This document shows, one piece after another, positions 46,817 through 59,408 of a stretch of 64,000 bases of DNA. The stretch is from Mytilisepta virgata. Taxonomy: Eukaryota; Mollusca; Bivalvia; Mytilida; Mytilidae. The notes under the pieces were generated by a model that ran no database searches, was not told the origin of the DNA, and saw only the letters and a program-made list of their open reading frames with translations. The position numbers and the translations under genes are program-made. Location of the stretch: NCBI GenBank assembly GCA_028015205.1, contig JAPWFG010000073.1:61001-125000 (forward strand), written 5' to 3'. Numbering within the stretch: the first letter of the stretch is position 1; every line of letters starts with the position of its first letter.

Positions 46817-48864
46817 CCCATGAAATTGAACAAGACAACCGTTTTTTCTTCCACTCTTTTTTCCAACAAAAGTTTAGATGCCGTAAATCTTGGCAATATC
46901 CTTCACCACAAATCGGTCAGATTAACAGTTCCACCTTATTTCAAAGACCAGTCCGTTCCCATTATTTCTTATACCTATACTACACCCATTGCATTAAAAA
47001 TATTCAAAGACAAAGGTGCATTGCAGGATGTCAAAATCGATGATCTCAAAGCTAAGCCACCTGATTGTTCATGCAACAGTTCTCCATTCAAATATATCCT
47101 GCTGGTCATGTCATTACAGGAGACTTAAATATCATAGACAACGAGTCTCGTCGTGATGTCCTTGCAAAAGGTCCTAAGTATAGCGAACCCTTATCCATAA
47201 ATTAGAAATATAATTTCAAACTACTGATGGATGATGTGGAGGACTATGCCAAAAAATGGACCAAACGTGAACAAGAGCCACTAGATTCACTTTCAGAGTG
47301 GGTTAAAGCTGTGAGATCGTTGATTCAAGTCCGAATTGATAAACGTAGAATGTCTATGAGTAAAAAAACGGAACATCAGTCTTCATTAACCCCGATGCTG
47401 CTAAGACATCGTCCGCCATTCATGACAAATATGTTGTTGTTCCTGCAGACAAGACCCCTAATAACATCGTTTCTTGTATGCAAAAGCTACTATATTCAAT
47501 GCTTGATTAACGAACTAGGGCTTGCTAGTTCACTTGGCAACCCTACCTATAAAGCTACTACACTTTCAAAGGAAGAAATAACCGACAGTCATAGATCGGT
47601 CTTTTCGTCATTTGATACTTCCATCAAAGATGATGATTGTGATCTTCCTACCTTGTACTAGATACCCAAGTTACATAAGTGTCCATACAAACAACGCTTT
47701 ATAACTGGATCTGCCAAGTGTTCCACCAAACCATTGTCTTAACTTCTAACTTCTATTTTAACAGCTGTCAAAACGGGCCTCCAAAAGTTATTGTGAGACA
47801 AGCTATTCAAGAAGTGGTATCAATCAAATGTGGATATTAAGGAACTCCAAAGACCTAAAGGATATTTTACGATCTTGGTTCATTTCAGTCTGTAACAGCA
47901 TAAAAAACATTTGATTTCTCTACCCTCTATACCACAAGTCATCATTCACAACTGACGGAGAAGTTGAAAGATCTAATCCATCGATGCTTTCAAAATAAAA
48001 ATGGCAACAACAGATACACATACTTTGTCATTGGTAGAGATAAATCATAATTTCTTAAAAAAACACTCTAAATCTAAAATAAAAAATAAAAAATAGAAAG
48101 AGGACGAAATTGTCCTGATGATTGAATTTTTTCATCGACAACATATTTGTTCAATTTGGTGGACGTGTTTTCCAACAGACATTTGGCATTCCTATGTGTA
48201 CTAATTGTGACCCCTACTGGCTGACTTGTTCCTTTACTCATATGAGGCAGTTTTCCTTGACGGGCTTCTTAAGGAAAAACAGAAGAAGTTAGCCCGTACC
48301 TTAAATTTCAGGTTTCGCTATATAGATGATGTTTTATCACTCAACAATTCACGTTTTGGGAATTTCTTACATCTCATCTATCCCAGTGAGCTTGAAATTA
48401 AGGATCCCACAGACACTGCCAAGTCTGCATCTTATCTTAACATTCACCTCGACATTGACACCAGAGAAAGGTTGAATACCAAATTTTACGACAAACGAGA
48501 TGACTTTGACTTTCCAATCGTCAACTTCCCATTTTTGAGCGGCAATATTCCAGAGGCGCCGGCATATGGAGTATATATTTCACAAATCATACGTTATTCC
48601 AGAGCTTCTGACATATACATTGACTTCCTGGACAGAGCCCGGGTCCTGACAGAAAAGTTGCTCAGACAGGGGTACGTTCCTCCTAAGCTGAAGTCATCCT
48701 TATTAAAGTTTTATGGGCTTCATTATGACTTTGTTGACAGGTATGAAAAAACCGTTTTCCAAATAGACCTGTTGCATATATATTATCCCTTCCTCATACC
48801 GAATTTGACATGGGCAGCATGGCGGGTGTCCTGCAGAAAACAGAGACTGCTTACTCTTCCATAG
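46817..48864 (+). pseudogene. Naiad ORF, reverse transcriptase part
   Basis: Fragments at 46,820-47,128, 47,227-47,661 and 48,226-48,864 align in order with the RT of this family: L-D-A-V-N-L-G-N-I-L-H-H-K, V-E-D-Y-A-K-K-W-T-K-R-E and C-K-S-Y-Y-I-Q-C-L-I-N-E-L-G, then a poorly preserved 47,660-48,225 with a TAG where Trp is expected, and finally F-R-Y-I-D-D-V-L-S-L with the catalytic Asp pair, Y-D-K-R-D-D-F-D-F-P and a C-terminal R-Y-S-R-A thumb region. The last 212 codons are intact although the whole is dead. Confidence 0.8.
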
Positions 48865-49171
48865 CACCTGAGTCTACCCCCGGTTTTTTGGTGGGGTCCA
48901 TGTTGTTTATATGTTTTTAGTTTTTAATTGTAGTGCATACATTGTTTTGGCTTGTCTTCGTTGTTCTCCGGAGTTTGTCAGTTGTTACGATTTTTCTCTC
49001 CTTCGAATATCCCTTTGGTGTTTCTTGACTTTACTTAGTATTGCTAAGAAAAGATTTAAAATGGAATTTGATATAAAACACAACAGAAATTGTTCGTGGT
49101 CATTTACTTCATGAATATAACCTACTAAGAAATTGTAAAGTGACTGATGTTGATTTTGAATAATATTTCAG

Positions 49172-49240
49172 AACGATTCCCAGAGGAAGCTGGTGGAAAA
49201 ATACCAGATGACATCAATATGTCGGATAGGATAGATGAAG
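49172..49240 (+). CDS. Upstream exon of copy 2, phase 1-1 (69 nt)
   Basis: Between AATAATATTTCAG and GTAATA. Two bases, 22 codons, one base, so phase 1 at both ends. Encodes R-F-P-E-E-A-G-G-K-I-P-D-D and I-N-M-S-D-R-I-D-E, a hydrophilic acidic linker. It ends in G, so joining to any microexon (AA, AG, TG) or to the P-loop exon (GA) gives a sense codon. It is preceded by the same intron words as the remnant at 2,673. No further upstream exon or start was found. Confidence 0.6.
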
Positions 49241-49639
49241 GTAATAATAATATATCAAAGTTAAATGTAAGTAATTTGGTATTTGCAAGAAGCTTCAACA
49301 GTAAACATTAAAGACAAAGCAAACTGTAACCAAAATCAACAATGCAAAAATAGCTTTATGTCCACTTCTCATTCTAAAGGATGCCTTGCATATGCTCAAA
49401 AATTCCAGGTAAGTGACCCACATGAGAACAAACTATATCTATGGTTACAGGTCATAACTTTTTTTTTATTTTTTCAACAAATAATGTTAAACTTAAGACA
49501 CTTAATTGTATAGATTTGCTGACAAAATAGACCTAAAATATATTAGTTGATAGGTTATAGGAGAATAGCAGAAAAAATACACTAAAGGTAGTTATGCTTT
49601 ATTTTCACAATTGACACAATTCTAAGAGTGTAAAATTTG

Positions 49640-51480
49640 TTTTGGACGCCCACATGTAGGCGTCGATGGACGGGAAATATATATTTATGATTCTCAGTCT
49701 GGAAAAAACGTTATAAAGTACAAAAATGTCATGTTAACTTTGTCCGAGGCGAGGATTTCCTGCAGTAATCCATTTGCATGACCCGGCTGTCGTTGCAGCA
49801 ATCGTAAGATCGGCTTATTCCGTCTCGCATGCGAGACGGGGTAAGTAATCAAAAGCTAAACAGAGGGAACCAGTCGTCAAAAAGGATCAGAATAAGTTTC
49901 CTGATTGGCCGTCCCAACATCATTAGATGTTCGCATGCATTATCAACGGCCTCTGATTGGTCAGACAACTGGAATAGCTGATCTGCGGATGCAACTCCGT
50001 ACATGATTACGGGATAGCATTACCTAAACTAGGGAAAATCGTCACGTGTGTACAACATACATTACTTGTTCAGTTTACCGTAGAAAAGATTTAAACTTAT
50101 CGCTTGGTGTCTAATAAAACCATGAACTTCATTTGTCGCCTTTACCTTGCTTCTTTAACAAGCGTGTTTCACACCGTGTTTAACACTGTCGTACCTGTAC
50201 ATCTGCATTCTATGAATAGACAAATAAAGTCTATTTATAGATACATTGACTGAATATATATCGAGATACATTGTTAAGATCTGTATGGAAATTTAAAAAA
50301 AAAACAAGTATAAAAAATTAAAATCTTTGAATATCCTTTAGTAAAAAAAGACAGCACAAGAAAGCCATCACAAAACAGACTTAAAAAAACTATGTAGTAA
50401 TATATCTATTGAAAGGTAGTAATAATACATATAATAAGGGAAAGTTTAATCTGATGACATTACGAACATTTAATAATACATAAAAAATAATACTCTTTAT
50501 TAATAAAAAGCTAAGACACGACTAGCTTTTTAGAACAGCTATTACTTGTAGTTACTGTTATATTCATATTCCCGTTTCCCTTGTATCGTTGTCACCGGTG
50601 GGGGGGGGGGGGGGGTCACATATAAGAGGCGTGATTTATCAATAAGTTGCCTGCTACATTTACTTCAAAATCTTCTATTTCTTATTTTCTCCTAATGTTG
50701 TTATAATAAGGACACCGGAGGATGTATTTCGTCCTCTCTTTTATTCGAACAAAATTTACAAAATATTTCAATGGATAGGGAGTGAGCACTTATTCTCATT
50801 TTTCTGATTTTTGTCCAACTCATCAATACCAACACTTAAATATTCTTCCAATTTGAACTCTCAATAATTTTGCTATAAAATTTAAGAGTTTCTTTAATTT
50901 TTGAGGATTCACATTTCATTTTGATTTGTAAAATTCCACTATTCTTGTCTTTAAAACTTTGTTCAATTCAGTTGCTAGTATCTCGGTATTTGTCTGAAAT
51001 TTATCATTTAAATCATCACGCGACATAGAAGATGAGGAAAATTCGAACGGCCACCCAAACAATCATGAATCGAGAGAATCATTATGTTGATAAAATATAA
51101 ATATAATTCAGAATTAACAAAACATTGTCAAGCGAAAATTGCAGGTCTTTGGCTTGCACACGCAAGAATGGTCCGTCTTCAAAAGCAGAGAACGAACTTC
51201 AAATTTATATTTCAATATCAAGTTCTAAATTAAAATAAAATTATTATTCATACAAGCTTTGAAAGACTTTAATACTGATAATGCAAACATTATTGACCAC
51301 TTACCGCAACACAGAAGTACACAGGACTCAACAAAATATGAAGGGAAACAAAACGAAAAAAAAAGGCGAAAAAATAGAAACGAAACAATATCCAGTGAAA
51401 TATACGAAAACAATATCTAAAGATTCATTTATTCTAGACAACGGCGACCGCATTAAAAACAGGTATCTCAGCATTGCTAA
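49640..51480. other. Intergenic/intronic stretch with a perfect palindrome
   Basis: GC-richer around 49,640-50,100 with two ATTGG (inverted CCAAT) words (49,903 and 49,956 area) and a perfect 20-bp palindrome at 49,820-49,839. The remainder is AT-rich. No gene recognised. Confidence 0.4.
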
Positions 51481-51489
51481 GAAGATTTG

Positions 51490-51830
51490 TTAGGTGACCT
51501 CATTTTCACATTTCAATGGTCAATAACTATATATACAAGGTAGGTCTCTACTTGTATATATGATGTGTAGATTTGTTTCGGTGACTAAATGTCCGTCTGA
51601 CAAGTGTCGCATATTCTTGACCTCATTAACCCGTGGTTTTCCAGCGGAATAATTCGGTTATTAATTTGGTGAAGTACGGCGGACGGGCGGACGGACAGAC
51701 GGGCAGCTGCCAGAAGTTTCCGATCCAGTTTGATATTGAGCATTTTCACTTTTACCGCTCCGGAGTTAAGGTCCTTGATTTATGGAAAATGACACTTTTT
51801 TTAAAGAACACACTTTCATAATTATTTCTA
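51490..51830 (+). repeat. Third copy of the GATGTGTAGATTTGTT repeat
   Basis: Homologous to 43,500-43,800 (shared ATGATGTGTAGATTTGTT, GTACGGCGGACGGGC and CCGCTCCGGA words) and to 1,740-1,990. It lies directly left of array B. Confidence 0.7.
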
Positions 51831-52039
51831 AGTTTCTGTTTCAAAGTTTTAGTTAACTTAAATTTCTTTTAAAACTCATTTGTGGCTTGTGTCCCCTAAA
51901 AATAAAACGGATTTCATTTTATTTACGTCACTTTTAGCATATCATCTAATTTTATTGAGAGCGAAATTATAGATACAATGAAACAATTAAATGTATCATT
52001 AAATTCATTGTTGATAGGGTTTTTATATTTATTTTACAG

Positions 52040-52051
52040 AGGAAATTAAAA
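52040..52051 (+). CDS. Candidate microexon B1 (12 nt)
   Basis: AGGAAATTAAAA between the conserved acceptor and GTAAGTATAA. The phase-1 frame gives Glu-Ile-Lys. It sits in a truncated unit but the splice cassette is intact. Confidence 0.5.
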
Positions 52052-52825
52052 GTAAGTATAATCTAGATATTTAAAATAAATGCAAAAATTTACTGTAATT
52101 TTTGGGCCGAACTATTCAAACTAATCATCTTTTGTGTATTGGTAATAAAAGGCATCTGCTTAGTTTCGTTGATTTAAAATTAAAAAAAAATGAAATGAAA
52201 AGGTGTTGTTATTGGCGCCATTGTTTAATTTCAGATGATAAATAAACAGTAAACTTCCTTGAAGTACATCAGTGGTTAATTTTTATCTAATACAGATGTA
52301 TTACCATTTAGATTGAAACATAACATGCTATTTCGAGAATAATTCATATTTTGTTTGGTTTGTAAATTGTTCATGATATCCGCTAAAATTAGTGTACGAG
52401 TAGTATAATAGTTTCCTAGTATTTTAAAACTTTCCGTGATTATCGGTGGATGGATGTAAGACTTTAATTTTCTTTCCATAAATATTTCATCACGTACTTT
52501 TGTTATATTTTCATTACATTACTTAAATCAGTTTCATATTAAAAGAAACAAAAAACTCAATTAGTTTGAAAATACACTAACATAGTTAGATCGGATGGAT
52601 AATATCTACACAAGCTGTAAGATTTTGCAGATAATGATATTGGGAGAAATATTTGATTCTGTACATGTCTGTGCTTTAATTCATACATATATATAATGAA
52701 ACGAAAACAATTCGGAGGGTTAGCATATCATCTAATTTGATTGAGAGCGGAAATATAGATACAATGAGACAAGTAAATGTATTATTAAGTTTAATGTTGA
52801 AAGGGTTTTTATATTTATTTTACAG

Positions 52826-52837
52826 AGGAATTAGCCA
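52826..52837 (+). CDS. Candidate microexon B2 (12 nt)
   Basis: AGGAATTAGCCA between the conserved acceptor and GTAAGTATAA. The phase-0 reading meets TAG. The phase-1 frame is open and gives Glu-Leu-Ala. Confidence 0.52.
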
Positions 52838-54155
52838 GTAAGTATAATCTAGATATTTAAAATAAATGCAACTGCAGGTAATTGTTGAAGAAATGCCAAA
52901 GTCTGTATTGTTTATAAGATATAAAACATTCATTGTACTTATTACTAGACACTGTATTCTCTTTTCTAATATAATGGACCGCCGTCACGCAGAATAGGCA
53001 AGAACAATGGATATAATAAAATGTTTGATACCAGTGTTGATGAACAAGATGTGGAAATGTCGTCGATTTACGACCTGTTAGTCGTTGAAAACCAAAACAA
53101 CAATCCGAAAACTTGAAGAGAAAATTTTAAAAATTCCAAAATAAAACAGTGTTGGATAATGTTGAATTGTGACTTTTTCTATAATCATAGGTACGTTCTC
53201 AGAAAAATATTTTATGCGTGTAGTACTAGATAGCATGCCAGCATCACTAATAGGTTGTGTTACTTCACAATTCAGTTGCATGTTAAAAACTCTGCTGTCG
53301 TATAACTTAAGGTGATTTTATGAACAAATTACTGATCAATACATTAGTGACTAATCAGTTAAAAAATAAGAAAACATTTTCATGATTTTGCAGAATAAAA
53401 CGACACAAGGTTTATTCGGTACTATGTTGGTGAAAATCTGCGGGCCTAACTATTCAAACTAATCAGTTTTTTGTATTGGTAATAAAAGTCATCTTAGTTT
53501 CGTTGATTTAAAATTTCAAAAAAATAATGAGATGAAAAGGTGTTGTTATTTGTGCCATTGTTTAATTTCAGATAAATAAAGAGTAAACTTGCTTTAAGTA
53601 CCTCAGTGGTTAATTTTATCTCATACAGATGTGTTACCATTTAGATTGAAACAAAACATGCTATTTCAAGAATAATTCATATTTTGTTGGGTTCGTAAAT
53701 TGTTCATGATACCCGCTAAAATTGGTGTACGACTAGTATTATAGTTTCCTAGTGATTTAAAACTTTCCGTGATTATCGGTGGATGGATGTAAGACTTTAA
53801 TTTTCTTTCCATAAATATTTCATCACGTACTTTTGTTATATTTTCATTACATTACTTAAATCAGTTTTATATTAAAAGAGACAAAAACTCAATTGTTTGA
53901 AAATATACAAACATAGTTAGATCGGATGGATAATGTCTACAGAAGTTGTAAGATTTTGTAGATATTGATATTGGGAGAAATATTTGATTCTGTATATGTC
54001 TGTGGTTTAATTCATACACATATATGATGAAAAGAAAACAATTTGGGGTTATGAATATCATCTATTTTTATTGAGAGCGGAAATATAGATACAATGAGAG
54101 AAGTAAATGTATTATTAAATTCATTGTTGATAGGGTTTTTATATTTATTTTACAG

Positions 54156-54167
54156 TGACAATTGAAC
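54156..54167 (+). CDS. Candidate microexon B3 (12 nt)
   Basis: TGACAATTGAAC, identical to A6. The phase-1 frame gives Thr-Ile-Glu. Its surroundings also match A6 best, marking equivalent positions in the two arrays. Confidence 0.52.
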
Positions 54168-54441
54168 GTAAGTATAAACTAGATATTTAAAATAAATGCA
54201 ACTGCAGGCAATTGTTGAATAAAATCCAAAGTCTTCATTGTTTATAAGATATAATACATTCATTGTACTAAGTATTAGACATTGTATTCTCTTTTCTAAT
54301 ATAATGGACCGCAGTCCCGCAGAGTAGACAAGAACAATGGATATAATAAAATCTTTGATACCAGTTTTGATGCACAAGATGTGCAAATGTCGTCGATTTA
54401 CGACTCGTCAGTCGTTGAAAGCCAAAACAACAAACCAAAAA

Positions 54442-54850
54442 CTTGAAGAGAAAATTTTAAAAATTCCAAAATAAAACAGTGTTGTATAATGTTGTATTGT
54501 GACTTTTTATTGAAGAGAAAATTTTAAAAATTCCAAAATAAAACAGTGTTGTATAATGTTGTATTGTTACTTTTTATTGAAGACAAAATTTTAAAAATTC
54601 CAAAATAAAACAGTGTTGTATAATGTTGTATTGTGAATTTTTATTGAAGAGAAAATTTTAAAAATTCCAAAATAAAACAGGGTTGTATAATGTTGTATTG
54701 TTACTTTTTATTGAAGACAAAATTTTAAAAATTCCAAAATAAAACAGTGTTGTATAATGTTGTATTGTGACTTTTTATTGAAGAGAAAATTTTAAAAATT
54801 TCAAAATAAAACAGTGTTGGATAATGTTGCATTGTGATTTTTTCTATAAT
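54442..54850 (+). repeat. 68-bp tandem expansion inside an array unit
   Basis: Six copies of a 68-bp segment beginning TTGAAGAGAAAATTTTAAAA, where other units have one. Copies alternate between TTGTGAC/TTGTGAA and TTGTTAC and between GAAGAG and GAAGAC, indicating growth by duplication of a two-copy block. Confidence 0.92.
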
Positions 54851-55824
54851 CATAGCTACTTTCTCACAAAAATATTTTATGCGTGTAGTACTAGATAACA
54901 TGTCAGCATCACTGATATGGTTGTGTTACTTCACAATTCAGATGCATTTTAAACCCTCTGCTGTTGTATAACTTAAGGTGATTTTATGAACAAATTACTG
55001 TTCAATACATTAGTGGCTAATTAATTACAAAATATGAAAACATACGAAAATATTTGCTGAATAAAACGACACAAAGATTTTCCGGTATTAAATTGGTGGA
55101 ACTTTTTGGGTCTAACTATTCAAACTAATTAATTTTTGTGTATTAGTAATAAAAGGCATCTGTTTAGTTTCGTTGATTTAAAATTTTAAAAAAAATGAAA
55201 TGAAAAGGTGTTGTTATTTGCGCCATTGTTTCATTTCAGATGATAAATAAACAGTAAACTTCCCTGAAGTACCTCAGTGGTTATTTTAACCTCATACATG
55301 TGTATTACCGTTTAGAATATAACAAAACATGCTATTTCAATAATAATTTATATTTTGTTGGATTCGTAAATTGTTCATGATATCCGCTAAAATTGGTGTA
55401 CGACGAATATAATAGTTTCCTAAAATTTTAAAACTTTCCTTGGTTATCGGTGGATGGATGTTAGACTTTGATTTTCTTTCCATAAATATTTCATTACGTA
55501 CTTTTGTTATATTTTCATTACATTACTTAAATCAGTTTCACATCAAAAGAAAAAACTCACTTTGTTTGAAAATACACCAACATAGTTAGATCGGATGGAT
55601 AATGTCTACACAAGTTGTAAGATTTTGTAGATAATGATATTGAGAGAAATATTTGATTCAGTAAATGTCTGTGCTTTAATTCATACACTTATATAATGAA
55701 AAGAAAACAATTCAGGGTTTAGCATATCATCTATTTTTATTGAGAACGAAAATATAGATACAATGAGACAAGTAAATGTATTATTAAATTCATTGTTGAT
55801 AGGTTTATTATATTTATTTTACAG

Positions 55825-55833
55825 AACGTTTAC
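55825..55833 (+). CDS. Candidate microexon B4 (9 nt)
   Basis: AACGTTTAC between the acceptor (here TATTATATTTATTTTACAG) and GTAAGTATAA. The phase-1 frame gives Arg-Leu. It is the only 9-nt cassette in array B and corresponds to the A1/A3/A5 type. Confidence 0.52.
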
Positions 55834-57145
55834 GTAAGTATAATCTAGATATTTAAAATAAATGCAACTGCAGGTAATTGTTGAAGAAATGCCAAAGTCT
55901 GTATTGTTTATAAGATATAATACATTCATTGTACTAAGTATTGGACGTTGTATTCTCTTTTCTAAGTAATGGTTCGCCGTCCCGCAGAGTAGACAAGAAC
56001 AATGGATATAATAAAATCTTTGATACCAGTTTTGATGCATAAGATGTGCAAATTTCGTCGATTTACGACTCGTCAGTCGTTGAAAGCCATAACAACAATC
56101 CGAAAACTTCAAGAGAAAAATTTTAAAAATTCCAAAATAAAACAGTGTTGGAAAATGTTGTATTGTGACTTTTTCTATAATATTAGGTACTTTCTCACAA
56201 AAACATTTCATGCGCGTAGTACTAGATAACATGTCAGCATCACTGATATTGTTGTGTTACTTTACAATTCAGATGCATTTTAAAACTTCTGCTGTCGTAT
56301 CACTTAAGGAGATTTTAGAAACAAATTACTGATCAATACGTTAGTGACAAATTCATTAAAAAATACGAAAACATATTGCGGAATAAAATGACACAAAGCT
56401 ATTCTGGTATTAAGTTTGGGGAAATTTTTGGGCCTAACTATTCAAACTAATCAGTTTTTTGTATTGGTAATACAAGGCATCTGCTTAGTTTCGTTGATTT
56501 AAAATTTCAAAAAAATTGAAATGAAAACGTGTTGTTTTTAGCACCATTGTTTAATTTCAGATGATAAATAAACAGTAAACTTCCTTGAAGTACCTCAGTG
56601 GTTAATTTTATCTCATACAGATGTATTACCATTTAGATTGAAACAAAACATGCTATTTCAAGAATAATTCATATTTTGTTGGGTTCTTAAATTGTTCATG
56701 ATATCCGCTAAAATTGGTGTACGACTAATGTAATAGGTTCCTAGTATTTTAAAACTTTCCGTGGTTATAGGTGGATGGATGTCAGACTTTAATTTTCGTT
56801 CCATAAATATTTCATCACGTACTTTTGTTATATTTTCATTACATTACTTAAATCAGTTTCATATCAAAAGAAAAAACTCAATTTGTTTGAAAATACACTA
56901 ACATAGTTAGATCGGATGGATAATATCTACGCAAGTTGTAAGATTTTGTAGATAATGATATTGAGAGAAATATTTAATTCTGTATATGTATGTGCTTTAA
57001 TTCATACACATATATAATGAAAAGAAAACAATTCGGGGTTTAGCATATCATCTAATTTTATTGATAGCGGAAATATAGATACAATGAGAGAGGTAAATGT
57101 ATTATTAAATTCATTGCTGATAGGGTTTTTATATTTATTTTACAG

Positions 57146-57157
57146 AGCAAATAAAAA
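57146..57157 (+). CDS. Candidate microexon B5 (12 nt)
   Basis: AGCAAATAAAAA between the conserved acceptor and GTAAGTATAA. The phase-0 reading meets TAA. The phase-1 frame is open and gives Gln-Ile-Lys. Confidence 0.52.
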
Positions 57158-58892
57158 GTAAGTATAAACTAGATATTTAAAATAAATGCAACTGCAGATA
57201 ATTGTTGAAGAAATGCCAAAGTCTGTATTGTTTATAAGATATAATACATTCATTGTACTAAGTATTAGACATTGGATTCTCTTTTCTAATATAATGGACC
57301 GCCGTCCCGCAGAATAGACAAGAACAATGGATATAATAAAATGTTTGATACCAGTTTTGATGCACAAGATGTGGAAATGTCGTCGATTTACGACCTGTTA
57401 GTCGTTGAAAACCAAAACAACAATCCGAAAACTTGAAGAGAAAATTTTAAAAATTCCAAAATAAAACAGTGTTGGATAATGTTGAATTGTGACTTTTTCT
57501 ATAATCATAGGTACGTTCTCAGAAAAATATTTTATGTGCGTAGTTCTAGATAACATGTCAGCATCACTGATATCTTTGTGCTACTACACAATTCAGATGC
57601 TTTTTAAAACCTCTGCTGTCGTATCACTTAAAGAGATTTTATGAACAAATTACTGATCAATACGTTAGTGACTAATTAAAAATAAGAAAACAATTTGCAG
57701 AATTAAAACGACACAAGGTTTATTCGCTACTAAGTTGGTGGACATTTTTGGGCCTAACTTTTCAAACTAATCATTTTTTGTGTATTGGTAATAAAATTCA
57801 TCTTCTTAGTTTCGTTGATTTAGAATTTTAAAAAAGAGAATTTGAAAGGAAAACGTGTTGTTATTGGCGCCTTTGTTTAATTTCAGATGATAAATAAATA
57901 GTAAACGTCCCTGAAGTACCTCAGTGGTTAATTTTACCTCATACAGATGTATTACCATTTAGAATATAACAAAACATGCTATTTCAATAATAATTCATAT
58001 TTTGTTGGATTCGTAAATTATTCATGATATCCGCTAAAATTGGTGTACGACTAATATAATAGTTTCCTGGTATTTTAATACTTTCCTTGGTTATCATGGG
58101 ATTTATGTTAGACTTTGATTTTCTTTCCATAAATATTTGATGACGTACTTTTGTTATATTTTCATTACATTACTTAAATCAGTTTCATATCAGAAAGAAG
58201 AAAAGTAACTCATTTTGTGTGAAAATATACTAACATAGTTGAATCGGATGGATAACACGAGATGTTATATTTTGTAGATAATGATATTGGGGGAAATATT
58301 TGATTCTGTATATGTGCATGTTATAATTTATACCCATATAGAATAAAAATAATGTTTGACACTCTGATTCTTATTTATTATTAGTATTATTATTTGATAC
58401 TAGATATGTGTTTAATTTGTATTTCCCTGAAAAGAGAACCATTTTTGTGTCTCCCCTTCAAGGAAGGGAGACGTATTGTTTTAGTCGTCCCCAACGAAGT
58501 GGGGTGACATATTGTTATTGTACCTTTTTTTATTTTATTTTCTTTCTTCACCCATTTTTCCCAGACAGAATCTCGGATATGGATGGACCAATGTTGATGG
58601 AATTTGCCATCAACTGAAAATTGTGGTTTCTGCAGACAAAAAATAATTTTGTATTTGATACTAAACATGTGATTAGTTTGTATTTCCCTGAAAATAGAAA
58701 ACCAATTTTTGATAATTATATTTGAATGGAAGAGATATAATCTTGGATTCCAAAAAATAGATATTTTAGTTGATAGATAAAAAAAGTAAAGACCTTTTTT
58801 GTGCACGTTTTTTTATAGTTTTTCCAATTAGTATAATGATTGGAATTTTGCAATCCATAATTCATTTTACAAAATTCCTGCCAATGACGCAA

Positions 58893-59172
58893 CAGTGGAT
58901 TTTGTCAAAACAATTATGAACAACAGCATTGCCCAAAAAGATTTTTTTGGGAAGCACGACGGAAAAGGTTGACCTTGCAGGAAGCAGAGAGTGCTTACTC
59001 TTCCGGATCACCTGCGTCTACCCTCGGTTGTTTGGTAGAGTCCATGTTGTTCATATGTTTTTAGTTTTTAATTGTAATGCATGTGTTGTTTTGGTCTTGT
59101 CTTCGTTATTTTCCGGAGTTTGTCACTTGTTTCGATTTTCCCCTCCTTCAAGTATTTCTTGACTTTACCTGT
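58893..59172 (+). mobile_element. 3' fragment of a Penelope-like element, copy 2
   Basis: Duplicate of 14,335-14,612. Here the word GAGTGCTTACTCTTCC is closer to the full element at 48,840 than copy 1 is. Confidence 0.7.
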
Positions 59173-59408
59173 GTTAGCCAACAAATCTGTATGGTCATTT
59201 GGCTAGATTATTACGGAAATTAATATTCTTTTAATATCGTAAATGGTGTATTGGTGGGGAAATGTAGTTTTGGTAAAAGATATGAATTTTAAGCGAATTT
59301 TTAAAAATTTGTATTTCTTATTCAGAAAATATCAGGACAATTGATCTTCATATTTATCAGTTTATCTGTCTTAAATATCATAATTAAAAACATATTTTGA
59401 TTTTCTAG

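Larger units (their letters stand above)
44953..49096 (+). mobile_element. Degraded Penelope-like retroelement with permuted domains (Naiad type)
   Basis: Order on the plus strand: 5' non-coding region, GIY-YIG endonuclease with Cys motifs (45,390-45,722), N-terminal RT region, RT palm with Y-I-D-D (48,319-48,330), 3' tail. In canonical Penelope elements the endonuclease follows the RT. An endonuclease in front is the hallmark of the Naiad clade described in invertebrates. A ~38-bp direct repeat (45,014-45,051 and 49,000-49,037, TTTCTTGACTTTACTTA core) may be what is left of the pseudo-LTRs. Several frameshifts and stops make it inactive. Boundaries are inferred from copy 1, where 2,602 joins directly to the sequence equivalent to 49,097. 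Confidence 0.8.
51930..58400 (+). repeat. Tandem array B of microexon-bearing units
   Basis: Same unit family as array A, with five cassettes. The GGTGTACGACTAATATAAT-type word lies near 52,394, 53,725, 55,395, 56,716 and 58,036. The first unit is truncated: its left part is missing and there is an internal deletion near 52,086. The third is lengthened by a 68-bp tandem expansion. The last partial unit has no microexon, as in array A. Units of B are more diverged from one another than those of A. Confidence 0.88.
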
